Numbered from the stretch's first letter, positions 14,954-26,959 are shown. The stretch: 48,918 nt of DNA from Anaerolineales bacterium (GCA_020630805.1 JAHDIM010000008.1:1-48918); one strand, 5' to 3'. Translations and numbers: made by a program. The notes: a model not told the origin generated them from the letters alone.

Positions 14954-15724
14954 ATGAATTCAATCAAAAATAAATTCGACTTAAGTGGCCGCGTGGCAAT
15001 TGTGACTGGTGCCAGCAAAGGCATTGGGGAAGCAATGGCGCGTGGGTTGGCAGAACACGGCGCCAGTGTTGTCGTCAGTAGCCGCAAACAAGATGCGGTT
15101 GATGCTGTCGCGGCCAGTTACCGTGAACAAGGCTGGGATGCTATTGGGATTGCCTGCCATGTTGGTGATATGGATCAGCTTCAGAACCTCGTCGACAAAA
15201 CCATTGAACACTACGGTGGCATTGATATTGTCATCAACAATGCCGCAACGAATCCGGTTTTTGGCCCGTCAAACGATGTTGATGAATCTGCCTTTGACAA
15301 GATCATGGACGTCAATGTCAAAGCGCCGTTTGAACTGGCAAAGCGCGCCTACCCAAGTATGAAATCACGGGGCAATGGCTCAGTGATCAACATCAGTTCC
15401 GTTGGTGGGGTAAGCCCTGAACAAGGCATTGGGATCTACAGTGTCAGTAAAGCTGCGCTGATCAACCTGTCCAAAATGCAGGCCAAAGAATGGGCCAACG
15501 ATGGCATCCGCGTCAACGTAATCGGCCCCGGCTTCATCAAAACGAAATTTAGTGCCGCACTGTGGAAAAACGAACACATCATGGCGCATCTCAACCAAGA
15601 AATCCCCATGAGCCGCATTGCCGACCCAGACGAAGTTGCTGGTCTAGCAGTCTTCCTCGCCTCAGATGCTGGGTCTTACTGTACTGGTGGGGTTTATATG
15701 GTTGATGGTGGGCTAACAATCTAA
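14954..15724 (+). CDS. SDR-family NAD(P)-dependent oxidoreductase (2)
   Basis: A 256-residue classical SDR resembling the glucose-1-dehydrogenase or 3-oxoacyl-ACP reductase-like group. The nucleotide loop TGASKGIG is at 18-25, and S43-R44 after the second strand suggests NADP preference. NNAA is at 95-98 and the active site is N121, S149, Y162 and K166 (YSVSK). The C-terminus DAGSYCTGGVYMVDGGLTI is the family's usual ending. The substrate cannot be deduced. The gene sits between two inverted-repeat elements that share a 16-base word in opposite orientation. No Shine-Dalgarno is visible before the ATG. Confidence 0.94.
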   Translation: MNSIKNKFDLSGRVAIVTGASKGIGEAMARGLAEHGASVVVSSRKQDAVDAVAASYREQGWDAIGIACHVGDMDQLQNLVDKTIEHYGGIDIVINNAATNPVFGPSNDVDESAFDKIMDVNVKAPFELAKRAYPSMKSRGNGSVINISSVGGVSPEQGIGIYSVSKAALINLSKMQAKEWANDGIRVNVIGPGFIKTKFSAALWKNEHIMAHLNQEIPMSRIADPDEVAGLAVFLASDAGSYCTGGVYMVDGGLTI

Positions 15725-15823
15725 TTCGTAACGTGTAAGGTGTAATTTTGTCTTGAGCGCGCGGAGCAAGTCGACTTCGTTCTAGTGTCTAGATCGCGTT
15801 ACACCTTACGAATTACACCTTAG
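15723..15823. repeat. Gap-filling inverted repeat, word GGTGTAATTCGTAA (second element)
   Basis: The element begins within the SDR-2 stop codon (15722-15724) and ends five bases before the MFS ATG. The left arm (15723-15747) and right arm (15795-15823) share degenerate GTAAGGTGTAATT units in opposite orientation. It shares a perfect 16-mer, inverted, with the element at 14837-14947. Confidence 0.85.
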
Positions 15824-15828
15824 CTAGC

Positions 15829-17337
15829 ATGTCCCCCCAAACCCGCGCAGCCCTGATCGTTGCCGCCATTGGCTCTGGTGTGATCTTTCTGGATCAGACG
15901 GCGCTCAATGTTGCGTTGCCCACGATCCAGAAAACATTTCAAATAGAACTTGCGGATCTGCAATGGATTGTCAATATCTATATTTTGATGATGGCGACGC
16001 TGCTGTTGATCGGTGGGATTTTGGCTGACCGTTATGGACGCGTCCGGGTCTGCATGATTGGGATGAGTATTTTTGGCCTTGCGAGCATGGTGGCTGGTTT
16101 TGCTGTCAGCCCGCAAATGCTAATTGGTGCGCGGGCTTTGCAGGGCATTGGTGGGGCGCTTCAGGTGCCGGTTGGTTTGGCGCTGATCAACGCCAACTCG
16201 CAGCCAGAAGAGCGCGGTAAGCTCATTGGACTGTGGTCAAGTTTGACCTCAAGCATTATTGCGCTGGGACCATTGTTAAGTGGCGTGCTAGTCGACTATC
16301 TTTCGTGGCGTGGGATCTTCTTTATCAACGTGCCATTTGTGTTGATTGGCATCTACGTTGCGAAGACCAAAGTGCCTGAATCGTATGGGTCAAATACCGA
16401 TTCTCCACTTGACTGGCAGAGCATCCTCATTCTTTTAGTCGGGTTTGGTGGGCTAATTTTTGGTCTGATCGAAGGTGGCCGTCTGGGCTGGTCAACACCG
16501 TTGATCCAAGGGCTGCTGGGAATTGGCACGATTGCGCTCCTAGCCTTTATCTGGCGTCAATTTAATACAGAATATCCACTAATTCCGCCGCAAGTGTTGC
16601 GCACCCGTGAATTCATAAGTATCAATGTTGTTACGGTGCTGTACTACATGGGGTTGTCAGCATTCTTTTTCTTTGCGCCGCTCTATTTGCAGCAAGTCTT
16701 GGGCTACAGTGCCGTGTGGTCAGGCCTGACCATTATGCCAATTAGCATTCTAATTATGATCTTGTCGCAGTTTGTGGGGCGGTTAGCCGACCGAATTGGG
16801 ACTGTTTTGCCGCTGGTCACCGGGATGTTGATTAGCTCCGTAGCGTTGTACCTCTTTAGCCAAAGTCGAACGGTGGAAAACTACTGGCTAGAATTGGTGC
16901 CCATTGTTGTGGTTTACGGTCTGGGGTTGGCGATTATGATTGCGCCGTTGACGCGTGCCGCAATGGGATCTTTGCCAGATGAGTTTGCGGGCATTGCCTC
17001 AGGTGTGAATAACGCTGCGACACGGGTGGCAAATATGTTGGCTGTGGCTATCTTTGGTGCGTGGATTGTCAATTACTTTGGGCGCTCGCTACAGGCAGGG
17101 TTGCCTAGCACGTCAATATCAACTGAAATGGCGCAAACGCTCACTCAGAATGCGCGGGAACTCGCCGGTCTCGCAATCCCAGATGGCCTAAATGCAACTC
17201 AGAAAGTTGCGGTACAAACCTTAGTCAATGATGCGTTTCTGGATGGATTTGCTTGGGTGATGTGGGCAAGTATTGTATTGGCGCTCATTAGTGTACTCAT
17301 TATTTTGTTGACGCTACGAACACCTCAAGCAAAGTAA
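15829..17337 (+). CDS. DHA2-family (EmrB/QacA-like) MFS drug transporter
   Basis: A 502-residue membrane protein with about 14 predicted membrane helices. It begins with the DHA2 pattern: SGVIFLDQTALNVALPTIQ in helix 1 (motif D1), QWIVNIYILMMATLLLIGG in helix 2, LADRYGRVRV in the loop 2-3 motif A, and RALQGIGGALQVPVGLALI in helix 4. LSGVLVDYLSWRGIFFINVP is motif C/helix 5. These are proton-driven exporters of drugs or other small molecules; the substrate is not visible. It is the last gene of the SDR-SDR-MFS run on one strand, so it could export a product or substrate of the SDR enzymes (inference). Confidence 0.94.
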   Translation: MSPQTRAALIVAAIGSGVIFLDQTALNVALPTIQKTFQIELADLQWIVNIYILMMATLLLIGGILADRYGRVRVCMIGMSIFGLASMVAGFAVSPQMLIGARALQGIGGALQVPVGLALINANSQPEERGKLIGLWSSLTSSIIALGPLLSGVLVDYLSWRGIFFINVPFVLIGIYVAKTKVPESYGSNTDSPLDWQSILILLVGFGGLIFGLIEGGRLGWSTPLIQGLLGIGTIALLAFIWRQFNTEYPLIPPQVLRTREFISINVVTVLYYMGLSAFFFFAPLYLQQVLGYSAVWSGLTIMPISILIMILSQFVGRLADRIGTVLPLVTGMLISSVALYLFSQSRTVENYWLELVPIVVVYGLGLAIMIAPLTRAAMGSLPDEFAGIASGVNNAATRVANMLAVAIFGAWIVNYFGRSLQAGLPSTSISTEMAQTLTQNARELAGLAIPDGLNATQKVAVQTLVNDAFLDGFAWVMWASIVLALISVLIILLTLRTPQAK

Positions 17338-17452
17338 GCGATCATTTGCCACCTAACAATCTATTCTGATCTAAATCAAACTAAATAGTACGCAATTTGT
17401 GCCACAATGGGAGCACTGTTTTCCACAACACGGTTCTAGAAGGAGGCACATC

Positions 17453-18040
17453 GTGTACAACTTTCCCCTCAAACTTTCGTTCAAAAAAATCGCGCTAGCA
17501 CCTCAAATTACTGTAACCGACGCTAGCGGTCAGCAATTGATGTATGTGCGCCAAAAGCTGATGAAGCTCAAAGAAGCCATTAGCGTCTATAGTGACAATA
17601 CTCGCACGCAACAACTGTATTCAATTGGCGCTGATCGCGTAATCGATTTTTCTGCGCAGTATCACTTCCGCGATGCGTCTGGTAATCACCTCGGGTCAGT
17701 CAAACGTCAAGGCATGCGCTCAATTTTCAAAGCGCGTTACGATATTTCTGACCAGAGTGGTCCAATTTTGCACATCGAAGAAGACAATGGCTTTGTCAAA
17801 GTAATGGATGCGTTGTTCGGCGAAATCCCAATTGTGGGCATCTTCTCTGGCTTTTTCTTCAATCCGACCTACTCCGTCAAACGTAATGATGGCACTGTTG
17901 TTGTCAGCATCAAGAAGAAACCGGCCTTTCTCGAAAGCGAGTTCATCATTGATGAGGTTGTTGACATCAAAGACGCCTCTGAAATTCGGACAATTTTGGC
18001 GATTATTATGATGGTGCTGCTGGAGCGCTCGCGGGGCTAA
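17453..18040 (+). CDS. LURP-one-related / Tubby C-terminal-like family protein
   Basis: A 195-residue protein. It starts at GTG 17453, chosen because AGGAGG at 17441-17446 is well placed and an upstream in-frame ATG at 17405 has none. The fold is predicted as a beta-barrel of the LURP-one/phospholipid-scramblase type, with alternating strand segments such as YNFPLKLSFKKIALAPQITV, QQLMYVRQKLMKLKEAISVY, YHFRDASGNHLGSVKRQG and SFKARYDISDQSG-like text. The C-terminal hydrophobic stretch RTILAIIMMVLLERSRG matches the central helix seen in Tubby-like folds. Function in bacteria is unknown; membrane lipid interaction is a family-level suggestion. The assignment is by pattern, not a decisive motif. 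Confidence 0.68.
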   Translation: MYNFPLKLSFKKIALAPQITVTDASGQQLMYVRQKLMKLKEAISVYSDNTRTQQLYSIGADRVIDFSAQYHFRDASGNHLGSVKRQGMRSIFKARYDISDQSGPILHIEEDNGFVKVMDALFGEIPIVGIFSGFFFNPTYSVKRNDGTVVVSIKKKPAFLESEFIIDEVVDIKDASEIRTILAIIMMVLLERSRG

Positions 18041-18046
18041 GTACGG

Positions 18047-18107
18047 CGTGAAAGTTGATAGTTGGATGCTGATCCAGAACTATAACTATCAACTTTCAAC
18101 TATCACC
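18047..18107. repeat. Gap-filling inverted repeat, word AGTTGATAGTTGA
   Basis: TGAAAGTTGATAGTT (18049-18063) and its exact complement (18084-18098) form a perfect 15-bp stem, and a further ACTATC unit follows to 18107. It starts six bases after the previous stop and ends six bases before the lipoprotein ATG at 18114. Confidence 0.9.
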
Positions 18108-18113
18108 AAACTT

Positions 18114-19556
18114 ATGAAAAAAATACTCTGGATTCTGCTCACTCTCGGCTTACTTACCGCCTGTAGTGGCAATACACCTGAGCAAGGCGCTGCAACTGAA
18201 CTGCCAGCGCCAGCGATGGCAGTTGCGACAAATACAGTTGCGCCACCAACCCAAACGTCGGTCGTGGTTGCAGAAACAACCTGCGCTGATCTCAATACGA
18301 CGTGGGGCAACTGGCCAGATACACTGCAAGTTTTAGAGACGCTCATTAGCCGTGGGGACACCTGCGGCGAAGAACCTCTAGAAAGTAAGAAATATGCCGC
18401 GCTTTATACCTATGGCACAGAGTTGGAAACCAATGGCAATTTAGAAGACGCCACGCAACAATATCTGTTAGCGTTCCAAATTGATGGCACGCGCCGTGAA
18501 GCGCTCAAAGCACTGAAACGGCTTGAACAACTGCCTGCGCCAACGCCGGTCGCGTGCAACACAGATCAAGCACCCTTGCCAGATCCAGCAGTTGCTGAAC
18601 CCGCAGATCCAACTACATTCGTGCAAATGCAAGACAACCAACTCAAGCTTGGTGATCAGCATTTTGCAGTGTGGGGCGCAAACTACTATCCGCGCAATGC
18701 GCCTTGGTATCGGTTTTTGGCAGAGGGAGATGAGGTGCAAATTCGTGAAGAATTTGCGGTGATGGATGCTGCTGGATTTAGCACGATCCGGATTTTCTTG
18801 CGCTACGAAATCTTGTTCCAATGTCGCCCAGAAGACGCCATTCCAAATGAAGATGTCTTTGCATTAGTGGACCTCATTTTCGATCTGGCAGATCAGCACG
18901 GCATCAAGTTGATTGTGACGCTCAATGACTTGCCGGACAAAACCTTCCGTCCGTTGTATACAGATTGGGCGCACTATGATAATCAGACTGTGTATATCGT
19001 CCGACGCTATCGGCATCGCAGTGCGATTCTAGCGTGGGATGTGCGCAATGAAGGTGACATTGACTATGGCGCGCATCCGAATCTAGAGCCAGAATTTACC
19101 GTCGATGAAGTTATCACGTGGCTGGACCATATCACTGCGCTAGTGCGTGAACATGATCCGCATCATCTGATTACCGCAGGCTGGTGGGGTGACCCGCTCG
19201 TGACAGAACCTTATGTGGACTTCTTGTCGTTCCACCACTGGGAAGACGCAGGCAAGCTGCAAGAGCGCTTTTCAGATTACGCAGGCCGGGCCACAAAACC
19301 GTTGCTGCTCCAAGAGATTGGGTACCATAGCTTCGCGGCCGCGCCGTTCGATGCGCGTGACGAAGCCTTGCAAGCGCAACTTTTGAAGGAAGCCTGGACC
19401 GTTTCGCAAAATAATAATCAGCTTGGCTGGCTTGCGTGGACAGCCTTCGACTTTACGCCAGATAAAGGGTTCCCTGAAAACTTTGAACACCACTTTGGCC
19501 TGTGGCGCAATGACTTGACGCCAAAGCCAGCGGTTGAAGCGTTATTTGGTAGTTAG
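18114..19556 (+). CDS. Lipoprotein with GH5-like glycoside hydrolase domain
   Basis: A 480-residue lipoprotein. I start it at ATG 18114 rather than an upstream ATG at 18048, because the latter would translate the inverted repeat and displace the signal peptide. MKKILWILLTLGLLTAC has a lipobox with C17. Residues about 30-165 are a Thr/Pro linker and a small helical repeat-like region. From about 170 a TIM-barrel of the cellulase or mannanase (GH5/clan A) type begins: WGANYYPRNAPWY, then DVRNEGD with predicted acid/base E313, and LLLQEIGYHSF with predicted nucleophile E401, with W-W-G and HHWED nearby. The sugar substrate is unknown. It probably acts on beta-linked polysaccharide at the cell surface. 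Confidence 0.85.
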   Translation: MKKILWILLTLGLLTACSGNTPEQGAATELPAPAMAVATNTVAPPTQTSVVVAETTCADLNTTWGNWPDTLQVLETLISRGDTCGEEPLESKKYAALYTYGTELETNGNLEDATQQYLLAFQIDGTRREALKALKRLEQLPAPTPVACNTDQAPLPDPAVAEPADPTTFVQMQDNQLKLGDQHFAVWGANYYPRNAPWYRFLAEGDEVQIREEFAVMDAAGFSTIRIFLRYEILFQCRPEDAIPNEDVFALVDLIFDLADQHGIKLIVTLNDLPDKTFRPLYTDWAHYDNQTVYIVRRYRHRSAILAWDVRNEGDIDYGAHPNLEPEFTVDEVITWLDHITALVREHDPHHLITAGWWGDPLVTEPYVDFLSFHHWEDAGKLQERFSDYAGRATKPLLLQEIGYHSFAAAPFDARDEALQAQLLKEAWTVSQNNNQLGWLAWTAFDFTPDKGFPENFEHHFGLWRNDLTPKPAVEALFGS

Positions 19557-19644
19557 AGTGAATGAGTAGCTAGTGAAGAGTGGGTAGCATAAAAACTTTG
19601 TCTAACCACTCTCCACTATTCACTCATCACTACTCATTCACTCT
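19555..19644. repeat. Inverted repeat, word GAGTGAAT/GAGTAG
   Basis: AGAGTGAATGAGTAG (19555-19569) and its exact complement (19630-19644) form a perfect 15-bp stem, with further degenerate GTGAAGAGTGG units inside both arms. It overlaps the GH5 stop codon (19554-19556). About 110 bases remain to the guaB start. Confidence 0.92.
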
Positions 19645-19684
19645 GCCCAAAGCACACCCCTTGCCTCCTGTAAGCCCCCACGTG

Positions 19685-19704
19685 ATCGAAGCCAAGGCTT
19701 CGAT
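19685..19704. other. Short perfect hairpin upstream of guaB
   Basis: ATCGAAGCC and GGCTTCGAT form a perfect 9-bp stem around a 2-base centre, 51 bases before the guaB ATG. There is no T run. No purine-riboswitch-like motif is evident in the leader. Confidence 0.4.
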
Positions 19705-19755
19705 GATAAACTTTGACGAAATTTTTATTCACCCAAGCGAGAAAATTTCACCCCT

Positions 19756-21264
19756 ATGGATCTTAATCACGCCCTCTTTAATGGCGACACTGCCCTGACA
19801 TTTGACGATGTCTTAGTGGTTCCAGATTACACCGAAGTCTTACCAGATCAAGTTGATATCAGCGTTGCACTTACGCCTGAGATCACACTGAATGTTCCTA
19901 TTTTGTCCGCCGCGATGGACACGGTCACTGAAGGCCGCTTAGCCATTGCACTTGCCCGTGAAGGCGGTCTTGGGATCATCCATCGCAATATGCCAATTGA
20001 AGCGCAGGCCGAACAAGTTGAAATGGTCAAGCGCTCTGAATCCGGCATGATTGTTGACCCGATTACCCTGCCACCAACTGCAACCCTGCAAGATGCTGAG
20101 AATCTGATGGCGCACTATCGCATCAGCGGTGTGCCGATTGTAGACCCAGATAACAATTCTCTTGTCGGAATTTTGACAAATCGCGATGTCCGCTTTGTTG
20201 AACAGTCTGAGTACTATCGCCCAGTTACGGAGTTCATGACCAGAGACAAACTGGTTACAGCGCCAGTGGGAACAACCTTAGACGAAGCTGTTGTGCTGTT
20301 GCAAAAGCATCGCATTGAAAAGCTGCTGTTGACAGATGCGTACGGCAATCTGAAAGGTCTAATCACGGTCAAAGATATTCAAAAACGGCGTGACTACCCT
20401 AATGCTTCACTAGATAGCAGCGGGCGCTTGCTTGCGGGTGCTGCTATTGGTGTTGGCCCCGATGTTGATGATCGGGTTGCCGCACTGGTTGAAGAAGATG
20501 TGGACGTGGTTGCCATTGATACTGCACACGGACACTCCAAAGGTGTGGTGGACACCATCAAACGCATCAAAAAGCGCTACCCGAACTTGCCAATTTTGGC
20601 GGGTAATGTTGTGACAAAAGCCGGTACGCTCGCTCTAATCGAAGCGGGTGCAGATGGCGTCAAAGTTGGCGTTGGTGCTGGCTCAATTTGTACCACTCGG
20701 ATCGTTGCAGGGGCGGGGATGCCGCAAATGAGCGCGATCTATGAATGTGCACAAGCTGCGAAAGGCACTGGCATTCCAACCATTGCAGACGGCGGGATCA
20801 AGTACAGTGGCGAAATTGTCAAAGCGCTAGCTGGCGGTGCCCACATGGTGATGCTCGGGAGTTTGCTGGCCGGTTTGAAAGAATCACCAGGCGAAGAAGT
20901 GCTTTTTGAAGGGCGCTTATTCAAGGAATACCGTGGCATGGGGAGTCTCGGCGCAATGCAAGGCTATGGCAAAGATCGCTATGGCACTGGGCAATCTGGC
21001 ACTTCAGGCAAGAAGGGCAGTGGTAAGCTAGTCCCCGAAGGGATTGAAGGTCGCGTACCATTCAAAGGCGTACTGCGCGACTATGTCTACCAACTCGTTG
21101 GGGGACTGCGCTCTGGGATGGGTTATGCAGGTGCCGCCAACCTTTCCGAACTTAGAAACGAAACGAAGCTTCAACGCATTTCTAATGCTGGACTCATTGA
21201 GAGCCACCCGCATGACGTGCAAATTACAAAAGAAGCACCGAATTATCAAGTCGGTGATCGCTAA
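19756..21264 (+). CDS. guaB: Inosine-5'-monophosphate dehydrogenase
   Basis: A 502-residue IMPDH, which oxidises IMP to XMP in the committed step of GMP synthesis. It begins with [18 protein letters not shown] Bateman module of two CBS domains lies at about 95-215 ([16 protein letters not shown] and IEKLLLTD). The catalytic loop [11 protein letters not shown] holds the nucleophile C312. The [17 protein letters not shown] and MLGSLLAG segments bind the IMP phosphate, and [10 protein letters not shown] leads the flap. All parts are intact and the length is normal. A terminator follows at 21417-21447, after an inverted repeat, just before carB. Confidence 0.98.
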   Translation: MDLNHALFNGDTALTFDDVLVVPDYTEVLPDQVDISVALTPEITLNVPILSAAMDTVTEGRLAIALAREGGLGIIHRNMPIEAQAEQVEMVKRSESGMIVDPITLPPTATLQDAENLMAHYRISGVPIVDPDNNSLVGILTNRDVRFVEQSEYYRPVTEFMTRDKLVTAPVGTTLDEAVVLLQKHRIEKLLLTDAYGNLKGLITVKDIQKRRDYPNASLDSSGRLLAGAAIGVGPDVDDRVAALVEEDVDVVAIDTAHGHSKGVVDTIKRIKKRYPNLPILAGNVVTKAGTLALIEAGADGVKVGVGAGSICTTRIVAGAGMPQMSAIYECAQAAKGTGIPTIADGGIKYSGEIVKALAGGAHMVMLGSLLAGLKESPGEEVLFEGRLFKEYRGMGSLGAMQGYGKDRYGTGQSGTSGKKGSGKLVPEGIEGRVPFKGVLRDYVYQLVGGLRSGMGYAGAANLSELRNETKLQRISNAGLIESHPHDVQITKEAPNYQVGDR

Positions 21265-21289
21265 CTTGAGCGATAATACTGTAGAAATC

Positions 21290-21389
21290 GCCCACTAAGG
21301 CTCACGAAGTAACACGAAGCAAATGTTCTTAGGCAAGATGATGATGTCTGAATTATTTCTTAGTGGCCCTTGGTGCCCATCGTGGGCAG
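21290..21389. repeat. Inverted repeat, word CACGAAG (copy B), upstream of carB
   Basis: The left arm (21290-21320) and right arm (about 21357-21389) pair with a few mismatches. They use the same CAC(T/G)AAG units as the element at 84-207, and both begin with GCCCACTAAGG. CCCTTGGTGC in its right arm (21367-21376) recurs exactly at 21432-21441 in the terminator before carB. Confidence 0.85.
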
Positions 21390-21416
21390 TAAAATAAAAA
21401 ATGTTTCAAGAATAGA

Positions 21417-21447
21417 AGCACTAAGGACTTTCCCTTGGTGCTTTTTT
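21417..21447 (+). terminator. Intrinsic terminator between guaB and carB, possible carB attenuator
   Basis: AGCACTAAGG (21417-21426) pairs with CCTTGGTGCT (21433-21442), with one T-G wobble, around a 6-base loop and is followed by six Ts. It is about 150 bases past the guaB stop but ends only 13 bases before the carB ATG, too close for a separate carB promoter. The left arm can instead pair with CCCTTGGTGC at 21367-21376, which would open the terminator. Confidence 0.85.
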
Positions 21448-21460
21448 ATGAAAAAGACAA

Positions 21461-24667
<3,207 letters not shown>

Positions 24668-24681
24668 TTCGATGTAAGCAT

Positions 24682-24720
24682 TTGTAGATCGTCTACAAGT
24701 CAGTCGACTGTCTTTCTTTT
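24682..24720 (+). terminator. Hairpin and T-rich tract after carB
   Basis: TTGTAGA and TCTACAA (24682-24698) form a 7-bp stem with a 3-base loop. A 10-base palindrome CAGTCGACTG (24701-24710) and a T-rich tract to 24720 follow. This could be a weak terminator of carB; it ends one base before the next ATG. Confidence 0.4.
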
Positions 24721-24721
24721 T

Positions 24722-26959
24722 ATGGCATCCACTTTTTTGCCTAATCGTAAATTGCGTCTACTTCTAGTAGGCGCAATTGCTTTTGGGATTGCGTGCATCT
24801 ACACTTGGCCGCTGATCCTCGATCCGTTCAATTTGAACTATGACGGCAGTGGTCACACCCCTCAGTACACGTGGCTCATTTGGTGGCGTAAGTATTCATT
24901 TCTAAATGGCTTAGACTACAACTTTCTGAGCCTCTCAGAATATCCATTTGGCGCGGCTTACGCACGCCGCGGTGAGTATCCGTTGTTGATGAGCGGCCTA
25001 GCTGTCATTGCGTATTTCACAAACGAACTATTTGCGTATAACGTCGCCATTCTCGGGGCGTTTGTACTGTCAAGCGTGCTGATGTTTGTACTGACTCAGC
25101 GCTATCTGCAGTCATTTTGGTTAAGCCTGTTTAGTGCCTTGGCGTTTGCATTCTCAAATTACGCAATTGCCCACTCGCGCGTGCATATCAACCTGCCTCA
25201 GCAATGGTTAGTCATTCTGGGCATGTTAGTGCTTTTTCTCAATCGGCAGCGCCGCACTTGGGTGAGCGCTGCCACACTCGGCCTAATGCTAGGCGCAACC
25301 CTTTTGATGACGCCGTATTATGCGTTTCAGTTGGTCATCATCACAGCATTGTTTGCAACCTGTGAAGTCGTCCAGTTCTGGAGCCAGCGCAATTTTGACG
25401 GATTCAAAACGGCAATGATGGGGTATGTCCTCGCTGCCGTCTTGTCAGGCATTGTGAGTTGGCCCATTCTGAACCACTCGGTACTTAACTTGACGGGAAC
25501 CTATGAAAACGACCCGATTTGGTTTGGCGAAAATGTATTTCGTGACACAGATCATCTTTTCTTTTTTTCATCACGCCCTTGGGATTTTGTTTTACCGTCA
25601 CAGCGCCATCCAATTGTTGGAGAACAAGTTGGCGAAATTTACAGTCAAATCCGCGGGACAACGCGCCTAGATTTCACATCGCCAAGATTTGAAGAACGCT
25701 ACCCTAACATTTATGTCTATTGGTATTGGCAGGGCGCAGATGTGAATGGCCGTGAAACGTATCTCGGACTCATTAATCTCAGCTTTGCTGGGCTAGGCCT
25801 ATGGCTTTTTTGGCGCAAACGTAACTCTTTTGTAGCTAGTGTTAGACCGGATGTCTGGGCAACGCATCAATTTGAATTGACGTTTTTGTTGCTTTTGTTC
25901 GTCGTTGCGCTGTCCTTTACAATGCCGCCGTTGCTGCCTTTAGGCGCTCTGCTACGGGTTGTCCATCCGGCGTTGCATGAGTTTTATATTCCGACACCGT
26001 CGTTGTTTGTGATGGAAGCGGGCTTGCCATTCCGCGAAGCAAACCGATTCGTCGTGTCGATGATGATCCCGTTAGTGATCTGGGCTGCACTTGGAATGCA
26101 ATTTGTTGCACAACGCTTGCGCACCCAACCGCTGCGTAGAATTTTTATTGCGCTTTGTTTTGTTGTCTTGGGCTTGGAATATGCGCAAACGTTGAAAGTG
26201 CGCTCGTTTAGCCCGACAGAAAGTGAAGTACATCAGCAGTCGTTCATGGACGCTAACCCGAATGCCGTATTGGGAAATACAGATGGCAGTGGGCAACGCT
26301 TTTCACAGTCGCCCACCATTTTAGGCAACACGCAAGACACCCAAGACAACCACAACAATTATTGGTATCTCGTGCAAGAGGTTATGTTGCCAGAACGCCC
26401 TGGCTACGCCGCCAAACTGAAGGCGTTAACCGTTACCCATGTTTTTGGCGATGAAGCGATGGGGCAAACCAAAGGCCTAAGTGTTGCTTCAATTGAAGGT
26501 GATAGTTACATTTATGAGCTGACGGCCAAACCAGCAAAATTGTTTGTGACCCACACACCTGGCCGAACCCGTGATAGCTGGCAGAGTGATACGACATGGG
26601 CTTGGGACGCTGCGACTGCCGAGGTCTATATTTGGAATACGACCTCTGGTCCCATTATGTTTGATGTCACTGCGACGTTATCTAATTCGAATGATGCAGC
26701 CCTTAGTTTGTATCGCGAACTTTCTCCATGGCACGAAACAGCGCTGCGTAGTGGCTTGCAAATTGACAATCCAATTCAGCGCGAACACTATGATCCAGAG
26801 CCAATTGTGGCGACTGCTGAGCAATCTGAAGTCCGATTTGACTCGCTACTGATCCAACCTGGAGAAACAACTCTTACTTTTGAATGGATAGGTGAAGACT
26901 ATCCAACTGTTGAAAACTTATCATTGCAAATGCAAGGAACTGTTGATGCCTCAAACTAA
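24722..26959 (+). CDS. Polytopic membrane protein, GT-C glycosyltransferase-like
   Basis: A 745-residue protein with about 11 membrane segments in the first 480 residues and a soluble C-terminal part of about 265 residues. The layout, with a first helix followed by a large loop (TWPLILDPFNLNYDGSGHTPQYTWLIWW), resembles GT-C fold lipid-linked sugar transferases of the PMT/ArnT or YfhO type. That family uses polyprenyl-phosphate sugars outside the membrane. The typical D-D or E-x-D catalytic pair is not clear here, so the assignment is by topology only. No Shine-Dalgarno is visible before the ATG. The purB start overlaps its last 14 bases, so the two are likely cotranscribed. Confidence 0.55.
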   Translation: MASTFLPNRKLRLLLVGAIAFGIACIYTWPLILDPFNLNYDGSGHTPQYTWLIWWRKYSFLNGLDYNFLSLSEYPFGAAYARRGEYPLLMSGLAVIAYFTNELFAYNVAILGAFVLSSVLMFVLTQRYLQSFWLSLFSALAFAFSNYAIAHSRVHINLPQQWLVILGMLVLFLNRQRRTWVSAATLGLMLGATLLMTPYYAFQLVIITALFATCEVVQFWSQRNFDGFKTAMMGYVLAAVLSGIVSWPILNHSVLNLTGTYENDPIWFGENVFRDTDHLFFFSSRPWDFVLPSQRHPIVGEQVGEIYSQIRGTTRLDFTSPRFEERYPNIYVYWYWQGADVNGRETYLGLINLSFAGLGLWLFWRKRNSFVASVRPDVWATHQFELTFLLLLFVVALSFTMPPLLPLGALLRVVHPALHEFYIPTPSLFVMEAGLPFREANRFVVSMMIPLVIWAALGMQFVAQRLRTQPLRRIFIALCFVVLGLEYAQTLKVRSFSPTESEVHQQSFMDANPNAVLGNTDGSGQRFSQSPTILGNTQDTQDNHNNYWYLVQEVMLPERPGYAAKLKALTVTHVFGDEAMGQTKGLSVASIEGDSYIYELTAKPAKLFVTHTPGRTRDSWQSDTTWAWDAATAEVYIWNTTSGPIMFDVTATLSNSNDAALSLYRELSPWHETALRSGLQIDNPIQREHYDPEPIVATAEQSEVRFDSLLIQPGETTLTFEWIGEDYPTVENLSLQMQGTVDASN

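Noticed and set aside
18048-18113. Earlier ATG of the GH5-like lipoprotein
   Set aside because: The added 22 residues are a translation of the inverted repeat and would bury the lipoprotein signal.
19557-19755. Purine riboswitch before guaB
   Set aside because: The leader contains a repeat element and a simple hairpin but no purine-aptamer core sequences.
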